Source: JBEBVQ01 sp964527735 (lineage in GTDB: Bacteria > Bacteroidota > Bacteroidia > Chitinophagales > Chitinophagaceae). From it: a stretch of DNA of 64,000 nt. The translations under genes were made by a program, and so were the position numbers. A model generated the notes under the pieces. It did not search any database. It was not told the origin of the DNA and saw nothing but the letters and a program-made list of their open reading frames with translations. Shown piece by piece: positions 26,368 through 34,751 of this stretch (position 1 is the stretch's first letter; every line of letters starts with the position of its first letter). The stretch spans positions 1-64,000 of the forward strand of contig CAZGPG010000016.1 of assembly GCA_964527735.1 (NCBI GenBank). The letters run 5' to 3'.

Positions 26368-27129
26368 ATGAAATACGAAATCAGGCAATCAGGGAAATTC
26401 AAATACGTTGAAGAAGGTTCCGGAGAACCATTAGTCTTGTTACACGGCCTGTTTGGTGCATTAAGTAATTTTAAAGATCTTGTTGATCATTTCAGGCATA
26501 CACATACTGTTGTAATACCCTTGTTGCCTTTGTTTGATCTTTCGTTGCTGGATACTTCAGTGGGCGGCCTGGCGAAGCATGTGCAGAAGTTTATAGATGC
26601 CCGTGGCTATCCTAAGGTACATCTGCTGGGCAATTCCCTGGGTGGGCACGTAGGTCTGGTATACACACTGAAGCACCAGGAGCATGTAAAAACAATCACC
26701 CTTACCGGCAGCTCCGGCCTGTTTGAGAACGGGATGGGAGAGACCTACCCCAAGCGCGGCGACTATGACTACATCCGGAAAAAGACCGAGCTTACCTTCT
26801 ATGACCCGGCAGTAGCTACAAAAGAGCTGGTAGACGAAGTATACGGCATCGTTAATAACCGGCTGAAAGCGCTTAAGGTCATCTCGCTGGCCAAATCCGC
26901 CATCCGCCATAACCTGGGCAACGAACTAAACAGCGTACAGACGCCAACCTGCCTGATATGGGGGCAAAATGACACCATCACACCTCCTATGGTCGCAGAA
27001 GAATTTCACACGCTGATACCAAACTCCGAATTGCACTGGATTGATAAATGTGGCCATGCACCTATGATGGAGGTACCGGGCGAGTTTAACCGTATTCTGG
27101 GCGACTTCCTGACTCGCCACAAAGGATAA
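26368..27129 (+). CDS. Alpha/beta hydrolase
   Basis: A 253-residue alpha/beta hydrolase with no signal peptide, so probably cytoplasmic. The oxyanion motif is LLHGLFGALSNF (25-36), the nucleophile elbow is GNSLGG with Ser90, the acid is in WGQNDTITPP and the histidine in DKCGHAPMMEVP. Length and layout are those of small esterases and ester hydrolases of the MhpC type; the substrate cannot be told. The next gene in the same direction is a CBS protein 60 bases later, and the two are probably co-transcribed. Confidence 0.88.
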   Translation: MKYEIRQSGKFKYVEEGSGEPLVLLHGLFGALSNFKDLVDHFRHTHTVVIPLLPLFDLSLLDTSVGGLAKHVQKFIDARGYPKVHLLGNSLGGHVGLVYTLKHQEHVKTITLTGSSGLFENGMGETYPKRGDYDYIRKKTELTFYDPAVATKELVDEVYGIVNNRLKALKVISLAKSAIRHNLGNELNSVQTPTCLIWGQNDTITPPMVAEEFHTLIPNSELHWIDKCGHAPMMEVPGEFNRILGDFLTRHKG

Positions 27130-27188
27130 ACATTTTCTTAAAAACTCTTTAATAAATAATATCCGGTTAAATCTGGTGCAGGATTTGT

Positions 27189-27878
27189 ATGTATATTATT
27201 AAAGTGCCCGAATCTATGCTCATCGAAAAATTAATATCACCTGTCATACCCACTTTACTGCCTACGGATAGCGGGAGCCGGGCATTGCATCTGATGGAGG
27301 CAAACAATGTTACACATCTTCCTTTAGTTATAAATAATGAATATACTGCCCTGGTGCAGGAACATTTGCTGATAGACTGGCCTACGCCAGAATCTCCTTT
27401 GAGCATGGTGGATTTTCTGGATTATAAGCCCGCTGTTATTGCGTCAGGGCATCCTTTCGACGCGCTCCGGATAGCACATGCGTATAACCTCGACATTGTG
27501 CCGGTGATAGATAATATGAATATCTATCTCGGAGCTATTACCCGTAATAACCTGCTCAACTATATCACTGAAAACAGTGGGCTGGACCATCCCGGAGGGA
27601 TCATTATTCTTGAAATTGCGCAACGGAATTATTCTCTGGCGGAAATAGCACGGATCTGCGAAAATGAAGATATAACAATAATCAGTACACAGCTTTATAC
27701 AGATACCGAAAGCGGTATGCTGCACGTCACGCTCAAAACCAACCGTACAGACCTGAGCGGCGTCAGTAGGAGCTTTGAGCGATATGGCTATATTGTCCGG
27801 AAGGTATTTGGCGCTGAACTAAACGAAGATCATATGCTGAGCCGCTATAAGTCGTTGATGAACTATCTGAATATATAG
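27189..27878 (+). CDS. CBS-pair domain protein
   Basis: A 229-residue cytoplasmic protein. Residues about 10-135 form a tandem CBS pair (SRALHLMEANNVTHLPLVI and FDALRIAHAYNLDIVPVID are the two cores), normally a nucleotide-sensing module. Residues about 145-220 (GIIILEIAQRNYSLAEIARIC to GYIVRKVFG) look like an ACT-type regulatory domain. No enzyme domain is attached. I kept the ATG at 27189 because AGGA precedes it; the ATG at 27216 (MLIEKLISP) is an equally possible start. The ligand is unknown. Confidence 0.85.
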   Translation: MYIIKVPESMLIEKLISPVIPTLLPTDSGSRALHLMEANNVTHLPLVINNEYTALVQEHLLIDWPTPESPLSMVDFLDYKPAVIASGHPFDALRIAHAYNLDIVPVIDNMNIYLGAITRNNLLNYITENSGLDHPGGIIILEIAQRNYSLAEIARICENEDITIISTQLYTDTESGMLHVTLKTNRTDLSGVSRSFERYGYIVRKVFGAELNEDHMLSRYKSLMNYLNI

Positions 27879-27882
27879 CTTT

Positions 27883-28118
27883 CTACATGTAAATAATATC
27901 TCCTGTTTCAGGAGTAAATGGATTGAGATTCACGACATAATAACTTTCTTCAGGCGCAAAAGCGGGTAATAATCACCACAACCGTTTCCCCAGCTTGTCC
28001 CCTTATGACCATTTTCTATAGTCATATCACAGTCAACAAATAAAAAATAGCCTAATAAAAAATGTTTGACACAAAACTCACAAATGTAGTTTTCATTGAA
28101 ATAGAATGATTTAAACAT
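27883..28118 (-). pseudogene. Possible frameshifted small AT-rich gene of unknown function
   Basis: On the minus strand an ATG at 28116-28118 opens a frame reading MFKSFYFNENYICEFC, then TIENGHKGTSWGNGCGD, and stopping at 27930. In the neighbouring frame, bases 27972-27883 encode LLPAFAPEESYYVV, then NLNPFTPETGDIIYM, then a stop. That second piece has protein-like composition and begins exactly where the first turns into low-complexity residues. A one-base indel near 27970 would join them into a protein of about 78 residues. I recognise neither half. It lies in a 534-base gap that is much more AT-rich than its neighbours. It could also be a chance open frame. Confidence 0.35.
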
Positions 28119-28412
28119 AATTTTTATCAAACAATTAAATTAACGATACATTTCATAAACTTCGGCATAAAAAAATTGGCCTCTTTTTTGCCTAAGACGT
28201 AATAGATTATCGAGGCATGTTGTTTTATATTAATTTATTTATATTTTTATAAGAAGTAAAAAAATTTTGTATAAAAAACATGTGAGAGAACAAATTCTAA
28301 ATTATATTTGTTGCGTACCCTGTCCGGTTATCCATTTAATTTAGTAACCGCTTTTCGTAATTAGTATTTTATATATTATCTCTATTAGCCACAAAAAGAA
28401 AAGAAAACTCTT
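28119..28412. other. AT-rich leader region upstream of the HU gene
   Basis: Strongly AT-rich sequence without a gene. TATATTTG at 28303-28310 matches the TAnnTTTG promoter core, with TGTG about 18 bases upstream. If used, it would give the HU mRNA a leader of nearly 100 bases. No clear hairpin or riboswitch was seen. Confidence 0.45.
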
Positions 28413-28727
28413 ATGAGAAAAGCTGATGTAGTAAGCAGTATTGCTGAAAAAACGGGAGTGCCGAAAGTGGATATCCTGGTAGCGCTGGAAGCGTTTTTTA
28501 AAGAAGTAAAAACATCACTCGTAGAAGGAGAGCCGGTATACATACGTGGATTCGGCAGTTTTATCCTGAAAAAACGAGCTGCCAAGATCGGCCGCAACAT
28601 CAAGAAGAATGTTGCCGTTGAAATACCCGAACATTATATCCCTGCTTTCAAACCCGCTAAGGAATTTGTACAGGCTGTTAAGGAAAGCAACCATAAGCTG
28701 GTAGAGTCTGAAGCCAAAGAAGACTAA
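28413..28727 (+). CDS. HU/IHF family DNA-binding protein
   Basis: A 104-residue nucleoid protein. The N-terminal helices (MRKADVVSSIAEKTGVPK) precede the beta-arm saddle containing GEPVYIRGFGSFILKKRAAKIGRN and the conserved Pro-bearing tip region VEIPEHYIPAFKPAKEF. It is about ten residues longer than classical HU, with an acidic C-terminal tail (ESEAKED). It bends DNA and compacts the nucleoid. It is followed in the same direction by a TPR gene with its own promoter-like element, then by a small basic protein and RNase G. Confidence 0.95.
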   Translation: MRKADVVSSIAEKTGVPKVDILVALEAFFKEVKTSLVEGEPVYIRGFGSFILKKRAAKIGRNIKKNVAVEIPEHYIPAFKPAKEFVQAVKESNHKLVESEAKED

Positions 28728-28762
28728 TCTGCAGCTGTAGCGTACGGCAATCTGTATTTTAC

Positions 28763-28770
28763 TATCTTTG
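28763..28770 (+). promoter_or_regulatory. Predicted -7 promoter element for the TPR gene
   Basis: TATCTTTG lies 20 bases ahead of the TTG start codon of the TPR gene and 36 bases after the HU stop codon. This spacing supports the TTG start, since no ATG lies at a sensible distance. Confidence 0.5.
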
Positions 28771-28789
28771 CAGGGAAACCGGATTTTTC

Positions 28790-29638
28790 TTGCGTAAAGT
28801 ACATTATCTTACACTTGCCGTCTCTATCGGATGCATTGCTTTATTATATGTGTGGGGGAAAACCATTCCTCCGGCTAAAAAGGATTTAAATCCTGATATA
28901 TCCGGGGGAATGGTTTCTGCACATCTGCATACATCTCTCTCTATCGATTCTTTGTTACAGGCAGCACGAAAAACGGTTCCCGTTCATGCGCTGGAACAAA
29001 TTGATGCAGTCGAAAATGAAATAGCTTCCGGCGCCGATTCACTCGCTATGGCGCCGGGTATCACCCGTCTCGCACGCATATGGCAGGAGCATAAACAATT
29101 CCCTGTTGCCGCACATTATTATGCAAAAGCTGCAAAGTTGGAAAAATCCGAAAAAAGTCTCAACTTTGCAGGCCAATTTTTTCTGCAGTTGGTACAACAC
29201 ACCCATTCACATGATATGCAGGTGTGGGTAGCGCAACAGGCAATAGATTGCTTCCGGCAGTCGCTGTTGATTAACCCGGATAACGACACTACCAAATTGG
29301 CATTGGCGGCAGGATATATTGAAGGGACCGGTGAAACGATGGAAGGTGTACAGGTGCTATTGGGTATTACCCGTGAAGTGCCTGAGCATATACCCGCCAA
29401 CCTGATGCTCGGCAGGCTTGCAGTTCAGTCCGGCCAGTATGACAAAGCCATTGAACGCTTTGAAACAGTATTATCACAGGAAGCCGGTAACACTGAGGCA
29501 TTGTACTTTATGGCAGAAGCGTACAAAGGAAAAGGGAATAAAGAAAAAGCGATCGAGCTTTTTGAAGCATGTAAAAAATTAGTGAATAAACCTGAATTTA
29601 CCAGGGAAATAGATCAATATATAAATTCATTCAAATAA
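28790..29638 (+). CDS. Membrane-anchored tetratricopeptide-repeat protein
   Basis: A 282-residue protein with a TTG start at 28790, an N-terminal membrane anchor (YLTLAVSIGCIALLYVWG) and a periplasmic-side helical region. TPR units are visible from about residue 85: ARIWQEHKQFPVAAHYYAKAAKLE, AIDCFRQSLLINPDNDTT, PANLMLGRLAVQSGQYDKAIERFETVL, and ALYFMAEAYKGKGNKEKAIELFEACK. No enzyme domain is present; it is probably a scaffold for a cell-envelope complex. It is preceded by HU and followed 18 bases later by a small basic protein gene. Confidence 0.85.
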   Translation: MRKVHYLTLAVSIGCIALLYVWGKTIPPAKKDLNPDISGGMVSAHLHTSLSIDSLLQAARKTVPVHALEQIDAVENEIASGADSLAMAPGITRLARIWQEHKQFPVAAHYYAKAAKLEKSEKSLNFAGQFFLQLVQHTHSHDMQVWVAQQAIDCFRQSLLINPDNDTTKLALAAGYIEGTGETMEGVQVLLGITREVPEHIPANLMLGRLAVQSGQYDKAIERFETVLSQEAGNTEALYFMAEAYKGKGNKEKAIELFEACKKLVNKPEFTREIDQYINSFK

Positions 29639-29656
29639 CAATCAAATTACCGTATT

Positions 29657-29752
29657 ATGCCTTGTGGTAAAAAAAGAAAACGTCATAAAATCGCTACACA
29701 CAAACGTAAAAAGCGCCTGAGAAAGAACCGTCATAAGAAGAAAAACAAATAG
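29657..29752 (+). CDS. 31-residue highly basic protein, AURKAIP1/COX24 (mS38/bS22-like) type
   Basis: An ATG at 29657 opens a 31-residue frame starting MPCGKKRKRHKIATHKRKK. About 60 percent of residues are Lys or Arg and three are His. This matches small Bacteroidota proteins annotated as AURKAIP1/COX24-domain proteins, related to the mitochondrial ribosomal protein mS38 and to mycobacterial bS22. A ribosomal role at the small subunit is therefore likely, by family and not by direct evidence. It is too short for most gene finders. It sits 18 bases after the TPR gene and 183 before RNase G, all in one direction. Confidence 0.85.
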   Translation: MPCGKKRKRHKIATHKRKKRLRKNRHKKKNK

Positions 29753-29934
29753 CCGGAATACCGCTGTATATCATCAGCTTCCCGGTTCTTCTTCTTATTT
29801 ATTATTTACGCCGGCATTTTCCTTACACCTTTTGCAATTACAGGCTTCTTGCCGGCAAGAGGTGTAGGGTTTTGTTGTTGGGCGGCCGGATTGCCGGATG
29901 GGATATATCCGGGACCGGATAAAAGACGGTAACA

Positions 29935-31491
29935 ATGAACAAAGAACTGATTATCAATACTTCCGTTGAAGGGGTGGAAATTGCCCTCCTGGAAGATAAA
30001 AAGCTCGTAGAATTACATTATGAGCATGGGCAGAGCGAATTTGCCGTAGGCGATCTTTATTTAGGAAAGGTAAGAAAATTAATGCCGGGGCTGAATGCGG
30101 CTTTTGTGGATGTAGGCTTTGAAAAAGATGCTTTTCTGCATTATACAGATCTCAGCCCTTATTGTAAGTCCCTGCTTAAATTCACCAAACAATCTGCCGC
30201 CGGAAATCCATCATGGGGAGAAGATTTTGGCCGGTTTCCCAATGAGCCGGATATTCTGAAAAATGGCAAAATCACCGAAATACTCAGCCAGAAGCCAGAA
30301 GTACTCGTACAAATACTCAAAGAGCCGATCTCATCCAAAGGACCGCGTCTGAGCTGCGAAATATCCCTGCCTGGCCGCTTCCTTGTGCTGACGCCCTTCA
30401 ACGATATTATCGCTATATCCCGGAAAATACACTCCGCAGACGAACGTAAACGACTGCAGCGGATCGTGGAGAGCATTAAGCCAAAGAATTTCGGCGTGAT
30501 CGTACGGACAGCCGCCGAAGGCAAAAACACTGCGGAACTGCATTCCGACATACTAAACCTTGCCGAAATGTGGCAGGGCGTGCAGCAAAATCTGAAAGGA
30601 GCTAAAGCTCCCAGAATCATCATGAGCGAACAGGATAAAACAACATCTATCCTGCGCGATCTCCTTAGCGAAAGTTTTCAGCGTATTGTGATAAACGATA
30701 AAAAGCTGATGACCGAAACCCGCGAATATATCAGCCGTATTGCCCCGGAAAAAGAAGAAATCGTATCTCTGCACAGCAGCAGCCAGCCTATATTCGACCA
30801 GTTCGGCATCACCAAGCAGGTGAAAGCTTCTTTCGGGAAAACCGTAAATCTCAACAGTGGCTCTTACCTGATTATCGAACATACTGAAGCGCTGCACGTC
30901 ATTGATGTAAACAGCGGCACCCGGAGTGCGGATGCCGGACAGGAGCAAAATGCGCTGGCAACAAATCTGGAAGCCGCACAGGAAATATGCCGGCAGATGC
31001 GTCTGCGTGATCTGGGTGGTATCATTATCATTGACTTCATTGATATGAAGCTTCCGGAAAACAAACGCAAGTTGCTGGATGCAATGGAAGGTTACATGCA
31101 GCATGACCGTGCCCGCCATACGATCCTGCCGGTTTCCAAATTCGGACTGATGCAGATCACCCGTCAAAGGTTGCGCCCCGAGCTGAATATATCAACTGCA
31201 GAAGTCTGCCCTACATGTAAAGGCACCGGCAAGATCGGCCCTTCAATACTCCTGGCCGATGATATCGAAAAAGATCTGAAATATCTTGTCAACCAGGGGC
31301 ACCGTGCACTGTCCCTGCAGGTACATCCCATACTGGAAGCATACCTGACCAAAGGACTGTGGTTTAATTCTCTCCGTGCAAAATGGAGCAATAAATACAA
31401 GGTAAAGCTGAAGATCATTTCCGATAACAATGCGCCGATCACACAGTATCATTTTTATGATCAGAAGACGGAAGATCTGATAAAATTATAA
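29935..31491 (+). CDS. rng: Ribonuclease E/G family endoribonuclease (RNase G type)
   Basis: A 518-residue RNase G-type protein without the long C-terminal scaffold of RNase E. An S1 domain lies near the N-terminus (VGDLYLGKVRKLMPGLNAAFVDVG), interrupted by an extra about 30 residues around 85-120. Catalytic-domain motifs include LHVIDVNSGTRS, with the metal-binding Asp, and GGIIIIDFIDMK. The Zn-link Cys pair is in CPTCKGTGKIG. It processes rRNA precursors and mRNA, cutting single-stranded AU-rich RNA. It follows the small ribosomal-type protein gene. The next gene starts 56 bases later. Confidence 0.95.
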   Translation: MNKELIINTSVEGVEIALLEDKKLVELHYEHGQSEFAVGDLYLGKVRKLMPGLNAAFVDVGFEKDAFLHYTDLSPYCKSLLKFTKQSAAGNPSWGEDFGRFPNEPDILKNGKITEILSQKPEVLVQILKEPISSKGPRLSCEISLPGRFLVLTPFNDIIAISRKIHSADERKRLQRIVESIKPKNFGVIVRTAAEGKNTAELHSDILNLAEMWQGVQQNLKGAKAPRIIMSEQDKTTSILRDLLSESFQRIVINDKKLMTETREYISRIAPEKEEIVSLHSSSQPIFDQFGITKQVKASFGKTVNLNSGSYLIIEHTEALHVIDVNSGTRSADAGQEQNALATNLEAAQEICRQMRLRDLGGIIIIDFIDMKLPENKRKLLDAMEGYMQHDRARHTILPVSKFGLMQITRQRLRPELNISTAEVCPTCKGTGKIGPSILLADDIEKDLKYLVNQGHRALSLQVHPILEAYLTKGLWFNSLRAKWSNKYKVKLKIISDNNAPITQYHFYDQKTEDLIKL

Positions 31492-31547
31492 AGCGGTGTT
31501 ACCGGAATGAAGGGTTTTACGGGGCAGTCTTATTACCTTTATCACCT

Positions 31548-31991
31548 ATGATACAGCTTGATCTTAGCGGGATTACGCTGCCTTTAAAGAAAGAGCAGGG
31601 TAAGGTTACGGTATATGATCCGTTCCGTAAAAGATGGATTGCATTGATGCCTGAAGAACAGGTACGTCAATACCTGGTGCGCTATATGACAGATGCCCTG
31701 CAATACCCTGCAGGGATGATCGCCATAGAAAAACAGATCATTGTGGGCAACCGTTACAAACGATTTGACCTCGTGGTGTATGACCGTAGCCATATACCCT
31801 GGATGCTTGTTGAATGCAAAGCGCCGGAAGTATCAATTTCGGAAAAAACGTTACACCAGTTACTCAATTATCATCGTGCCATACCTTGCCGTTACTGGCT
31901 GCTCAGCAACGGGCACCAGCATTATTGTGCCGACGCATCCAACCGGGAGCAGATCACCTGGCTCACCCGGTTACCTGCCTATGATCTGTGA
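31548..31991 (+). CDS. Stand-alone HsdR N-terminal-like nuclease-fold protein
   Basis: A 147-residue protein of the HSDR_N_2 type: the nuclease-like N-terminal domain of type I restriction subunits without helicase or any other domain. The PD-(D/E)XK-type core is visible as KRFDLVVYDRSHIPWMLVECKAPE, containing Asp and Glu-x-Lys. No HsdM or HsdS gene is nearby, so this is not a restriction system. Lone copies are common in Bacteroidota and their role is unknown. Its last 21 bases overlap the 3' end of the convergent protease gene. Confidence 0.88.
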   Translation: MIQLDLSGITLPLKKEQGKVTVYDPFRKRWIALMPEEQVRQYLVRYMTDALQYPAGMIAIEKQIIVGNRYKRFDLVVYDRSHIPWMLVECKAPEVSISEKTLHQLLNYHRAIPCRYWLLSNGHQHYCADASNREQITWLTRLPAYDL

Positions 31992-33620
31992 ATAGGCTTC
32001 TTCATCCCGGAGCAGCTCCAGTGCTTTCCGCACCACATTATCTACCTGTGTGCTGATCTTGTAATAGCCTTTATTGCGAAAAAGAATGCGGGCCATCTGG
32101 GCTTTGACCTGTACTTCAAAATAGTGGGCATTAGCCGGCCTGGATAATATCCGGGTTGCCGCAGCCTTGTCGAATACAGGCAGCATACCCAAATAATTTT
32201 TTACCAGCACATGCGTCTTGTCGAAGTTCCGGTCAAAATCTTCTACGGTCTTATAATCAGCCCATACAGATTGATGAGTTGCATAATAATCCCACAATAC
32301 ATTTCTAAGCTCGTCGCTGAAGATCATGCTGAGCAGACCGGACGCAAGGCGTGCTGTATCATATGGCACATACACATCCGGGGTGATGCCGCCGCCGCCA
32401 TATACAACCCTGCGGCCGTTCGTATAATATTTTACAGTATCCGCCGCCGCCAGTGTATCGCCGCCGCTACGCACATTTTCTGTAATCCTTCTGACATAAT
32501 CATCATGATATGCTTCCCGTCCTTGTGCAAAGGGGCGCTGGATGCTCCGTCCGGAAGGAGCATAATATCTGGCCGTGGTAAGCCTCAGTGCGGAGCCGTC
32601 ATCGAGGTTGTATTGCTCTTGCACCAGCCCTTTCCCGAATGTACGTCGCCCCACTACAATACCCCGGTCCCAGTCCTGTACAGCGCCGGCAATGATCTCG
32701 CTGGCAGAAGCCGAATTCTCATCTACGAGCACAATCAACCGGCCGGCTTCAAATAAGCCCGGGTCACCTGCATGATATGATTCCCTTCTGGTTTTGCGCC
32801 CTTCTGTATATACGATCAGGTTCTTACCGGTCAGAAACTGGTCAGAAATTTTTACGGCAGGTTCCAGGTAGCCGCCCGGGTTTTGCCTCAGATCAAGAAT
32901 GAGCTGAGTCATGCCGGCAGCATTCAGCTCCTGAAGCCCTTTCATAAACTCATTAAAGGTAGTAGCGCTAAACCGGTTGATGCGTATATAACCTGTAGCA
33001 GTATCAAGCATCAGGCTGGCATCCACACTATATAAAGGTATTACATCCCGTGTCACTGTAACGTCCCTGTACTGCCCGTTAAGGGCATCCTTCACCTGTA
33101 TCCGCACATCAGTATGCTGTTTGCCGCGGAGCAATGCAATAATCCCTTCCGAGGTAATGCTATTGCCGGCAATAAGGCTGTCTTCTACTTTAATGAATTT
33201 GTCGCCGACTTCAATTCCCGCTTTCTGTGCCGGGCCGCTTTCTACTATAGAAGTTACCTGTATCGTATCACGGATAATATAAAATTCCACACCGATACCA
33301 AAGAAGCTCCCCTCCAGATCTTCATTCACACCCTGAAGCTCTTCAGCCGGAATATAGATGGTATGCGGATCCAGATGACTGATAATACCAGTAACGGCAT
33401 CCCGGTACAGCAGGTTCGTATTGAGCGTGTCTACGTAACGTTCCGTAATGAGATCAATGATCTGTTCCAGGCGGTCGTTACGCATAATAATCGCCTGGAT
33501 ATCGCGCTTATGGCGCAAAGTATCGCGCAGCCTGAAGCCAAGCGACATACCCAATATCATAATCAGGGAAAACAGCAGAGGTGTCCAGACACGCAACCGG
33601 CCGGATCTTTTTTCTTCCAT
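31971..33620 (-). CDS. S41 family C-terminal processing peptidase
   Basis: A 549-residue protease anchored by an N-terminal hydrophobic segment (WTPLLFSLIMILGMSLGF). A PDZ domain (about 85-180, FFGIGVEFYIIRDTIQV to VRIQVKDA) is followed by the S41 catalytic core with LILDLRQNPGGYLEPAV, the nucleophile Ser in DENSASASEIIAGA near residue 303 and the general-base Lys in GRRTFGKGLVQEQ near 328. A C-terminal helical extension of about 130 residues is typical of the CtpA group in this phylum. It probably degrades or trims exported proteins in the periplasm. The stop codon lies inside the convergent HsdR_N gene. Confidence 0.94.
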   Translation of the reverse strand: MEEKRSGRLRVWTPLLFSLIMILGMSLGFRLRDTLRHKRDIQAIIMRNDRLEQIIDLITERYVDTLNTNLLYRDAVTGIISHLDPHTIYIPAEELQGVNEDLEGSFFGIGVEFYIIRDTIQVTSIVESGPAQKAGIEVGDKFIKVEDSLIAGNSITSEGIIALLRGKQHTDVRIQVKDALNGQYRDVTVTRDVIPLYSVDASLMLDTATGYIRINRFSATTFNEFMKGLQELNAAGMTQLILDLRQNPGGYLEPAVKISDQFLTGKNLIVYTEGRKTRRESYHAGDPGLFEAGRLIVLVDENSASASEIIAGAVQDWDRGIVVGRRTFGKGLVQEQYNLDDGSALRLTTARYYAPSGRSIQRPFAQGREAYHDDYVRRITENVRSGGDTLAAADTVKYYTNGRRVVYGGGGITPDVYVPYDTARLASGLLSMIFSDELRNVLWDYYATHQSVWADYKTVEDFDRNFDKTHVLVKNYLGMLPVFDKAAATRILSRPANAHYFEVQVKAQMARILFRNKGYYKISTQVDNVVRKALELLRDEEAYSQIIGR

Positions 33621-33761
33621 TCTGGTAAAGCTGAATGCAAAGTTAATGGCAAATAATGATGTTCCCTCGTTTTAAATTGAATGTTGCACATACAATATTA
33701 AAAGCTGGTCTCACACTCCCCGCATTCCTTTATCCGTTAATTTTACGGTTAAAAATTGCCC

Positions 33762-34613
33762 ATGTCATCATTGCTCTTAGCAGAAAGCGGATCAACAAAA
33801 ACCGACTGGTGCCTTATCCGTAAGGGGAAGGAACCGGTCCATTTCAGGACTACGGGCATCAATCCGTATCTGCAGTCTGAAGAAGACATCCATACCCTCC
33901 TGGCAACAGAGGTAAGCAGGGATTCCGCACTGTACGCACCTGATCATATCAGCTTTTACGGCGCCGGAACCGGCAGTGAGCATACACAACAGCAGATCGG
34001 GAATATACTCCGCGGTTTTTTCAGGACGGACAACGTAGAAGTGCAGAGCGATATAATGGCCGCCGCCCGCTCCTTATGCGGTATACAGGAAGGCGTTGTC
34101 TGTATACTCGGGACGGGTAGCAACTCCTGCTATTATAACGGCGCTACCATCAGCCGGCAGCTGGCTTCGCTGGGTTATATCGCAGGTGATGAGGGCAGCG
34201 GTAATCATATGGGTAAGCGGATACTTCAATACTACGCTTACCAGACCTTTGATGAAGACCTCCGGATGGCTTTTGAGCAAATTGCCGGGGATACGCTGCC
34301 GCATATCCTGCATAAGCTCTATAAAGAACCCTTTCCCAACCGTTACCTGGCCGGTTTCGTTCCGCTGCTGATCCAAAACCGCGGGCACTATATGGTTGAA
34401 AATATCATTGAGGATTGTCTGAATGATTTTTTTATGCACCATATCCTGAAATACCGGGAAAGCTGGAAGCATCCTGTTTATTTCACAGGATCTGTTTCCT
34501 GGGAATTCCGGGATGTGATTGCCGGATTATGCTGCCAGTACGAACTGGAAGCAGGCGGCTTCAGCAAAAGCCCGCTGGAAGGACTGATCCGGTATCATAT
34601 GCAATTGCTTTAA
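33762..34613 (+). CDS. BadF/BadG-type ATPase, N-acetylglucosamine kinase-like
   Basis: A 283-residue sugar-kinase-fold protein from the ATG at 33762 (MSSLLLAESGSTKTDW); an in-frame TTG lies 6 bases upstream. Phosphate-binding motifs are AESGSTKTDW (phosphate 1) and ILGTGSNSCYYNG (phosphate 2), and GDEGSGNHMGKRIL resembles the signature of the BadF/BadG/BcrA family and GlcNAc kinases. It probably phosphorylates an amino sugar released in peptidoglycan turnover; the substrate is inferred from the family. It is followed by a short GGCGAAT palindrome and a strong terminator. Confidence 0.87.
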   Translation: MSSLLLAESGSTKTDWCLIRKGKEPVHFRTTGINPYLQSEEDIHTLLATEVSRDSALYAPDHISFYGAGTGSEHTQQQIGNILRGFFRTDNVEVQSDIMAAARSLCGIQEGVVCILGTGSNSCYYNGATISRQLASLGYIAGDEGSGNHMGKRILQYYAYQTFDEDLRMAFEQIAGDTLPHILHKLYKEPFPNRYLAGFVPLLIQNRGHYMVENIIEDCLNDFFMHHILKYRESWKHPVYFTGSVSWEFRDVIAGLCCQYELEAGGFSKSPLEGLIRYHMQLL

Positions 34614-34631
34614 CACCCCCCGAAATGATAA

Positions 34632-34648
34632 GGCGAATGCAATTCGCC
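34632..34648. repeat. Short GGCGAAT/ATTCGCC palindromic repeat
   Basis: GGCGAAT, three bases, then ATTCGCC. This is one member of a family also present at 52221-52240 and 58192-58211, with variants at 52270-52291 and 58152. Confidence 0.6.
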
Positions 34649-34683
34649 TCTACTAACATTCATCCCTCAATCCTCACCCCTGA

Positions 34684-34731
34684 TTAAAAAGAGAAAAGCC
34701 CGGGAAAATTCCCGGGCTTTTCTCTTTTTAA
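34684..34731. terminator. Strong bidirectional hairpin terminator
   Basis: A near-perfect inverted repeat: a GC-rich core AAGCCCGGG paired with CCCGGGCTT around AAAATT, extended by AAAAGAGA and TCTCTTTT arms and ending in A and T runs on either side. It separates the convergent kinase (ending 34613) and OmpA (ending 34752) genes and should terminate both. Confidence 0.85.
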
Positions 34732-34751
34732 CGATTAGTCTTATAACATGA

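Noticed and set aside
31548..31991. Type I restriction-modification system
   Set aside because: Only an HsdR N-terminal-like domain is present; no helicase, HsdM or HsdS is encoded nearby.
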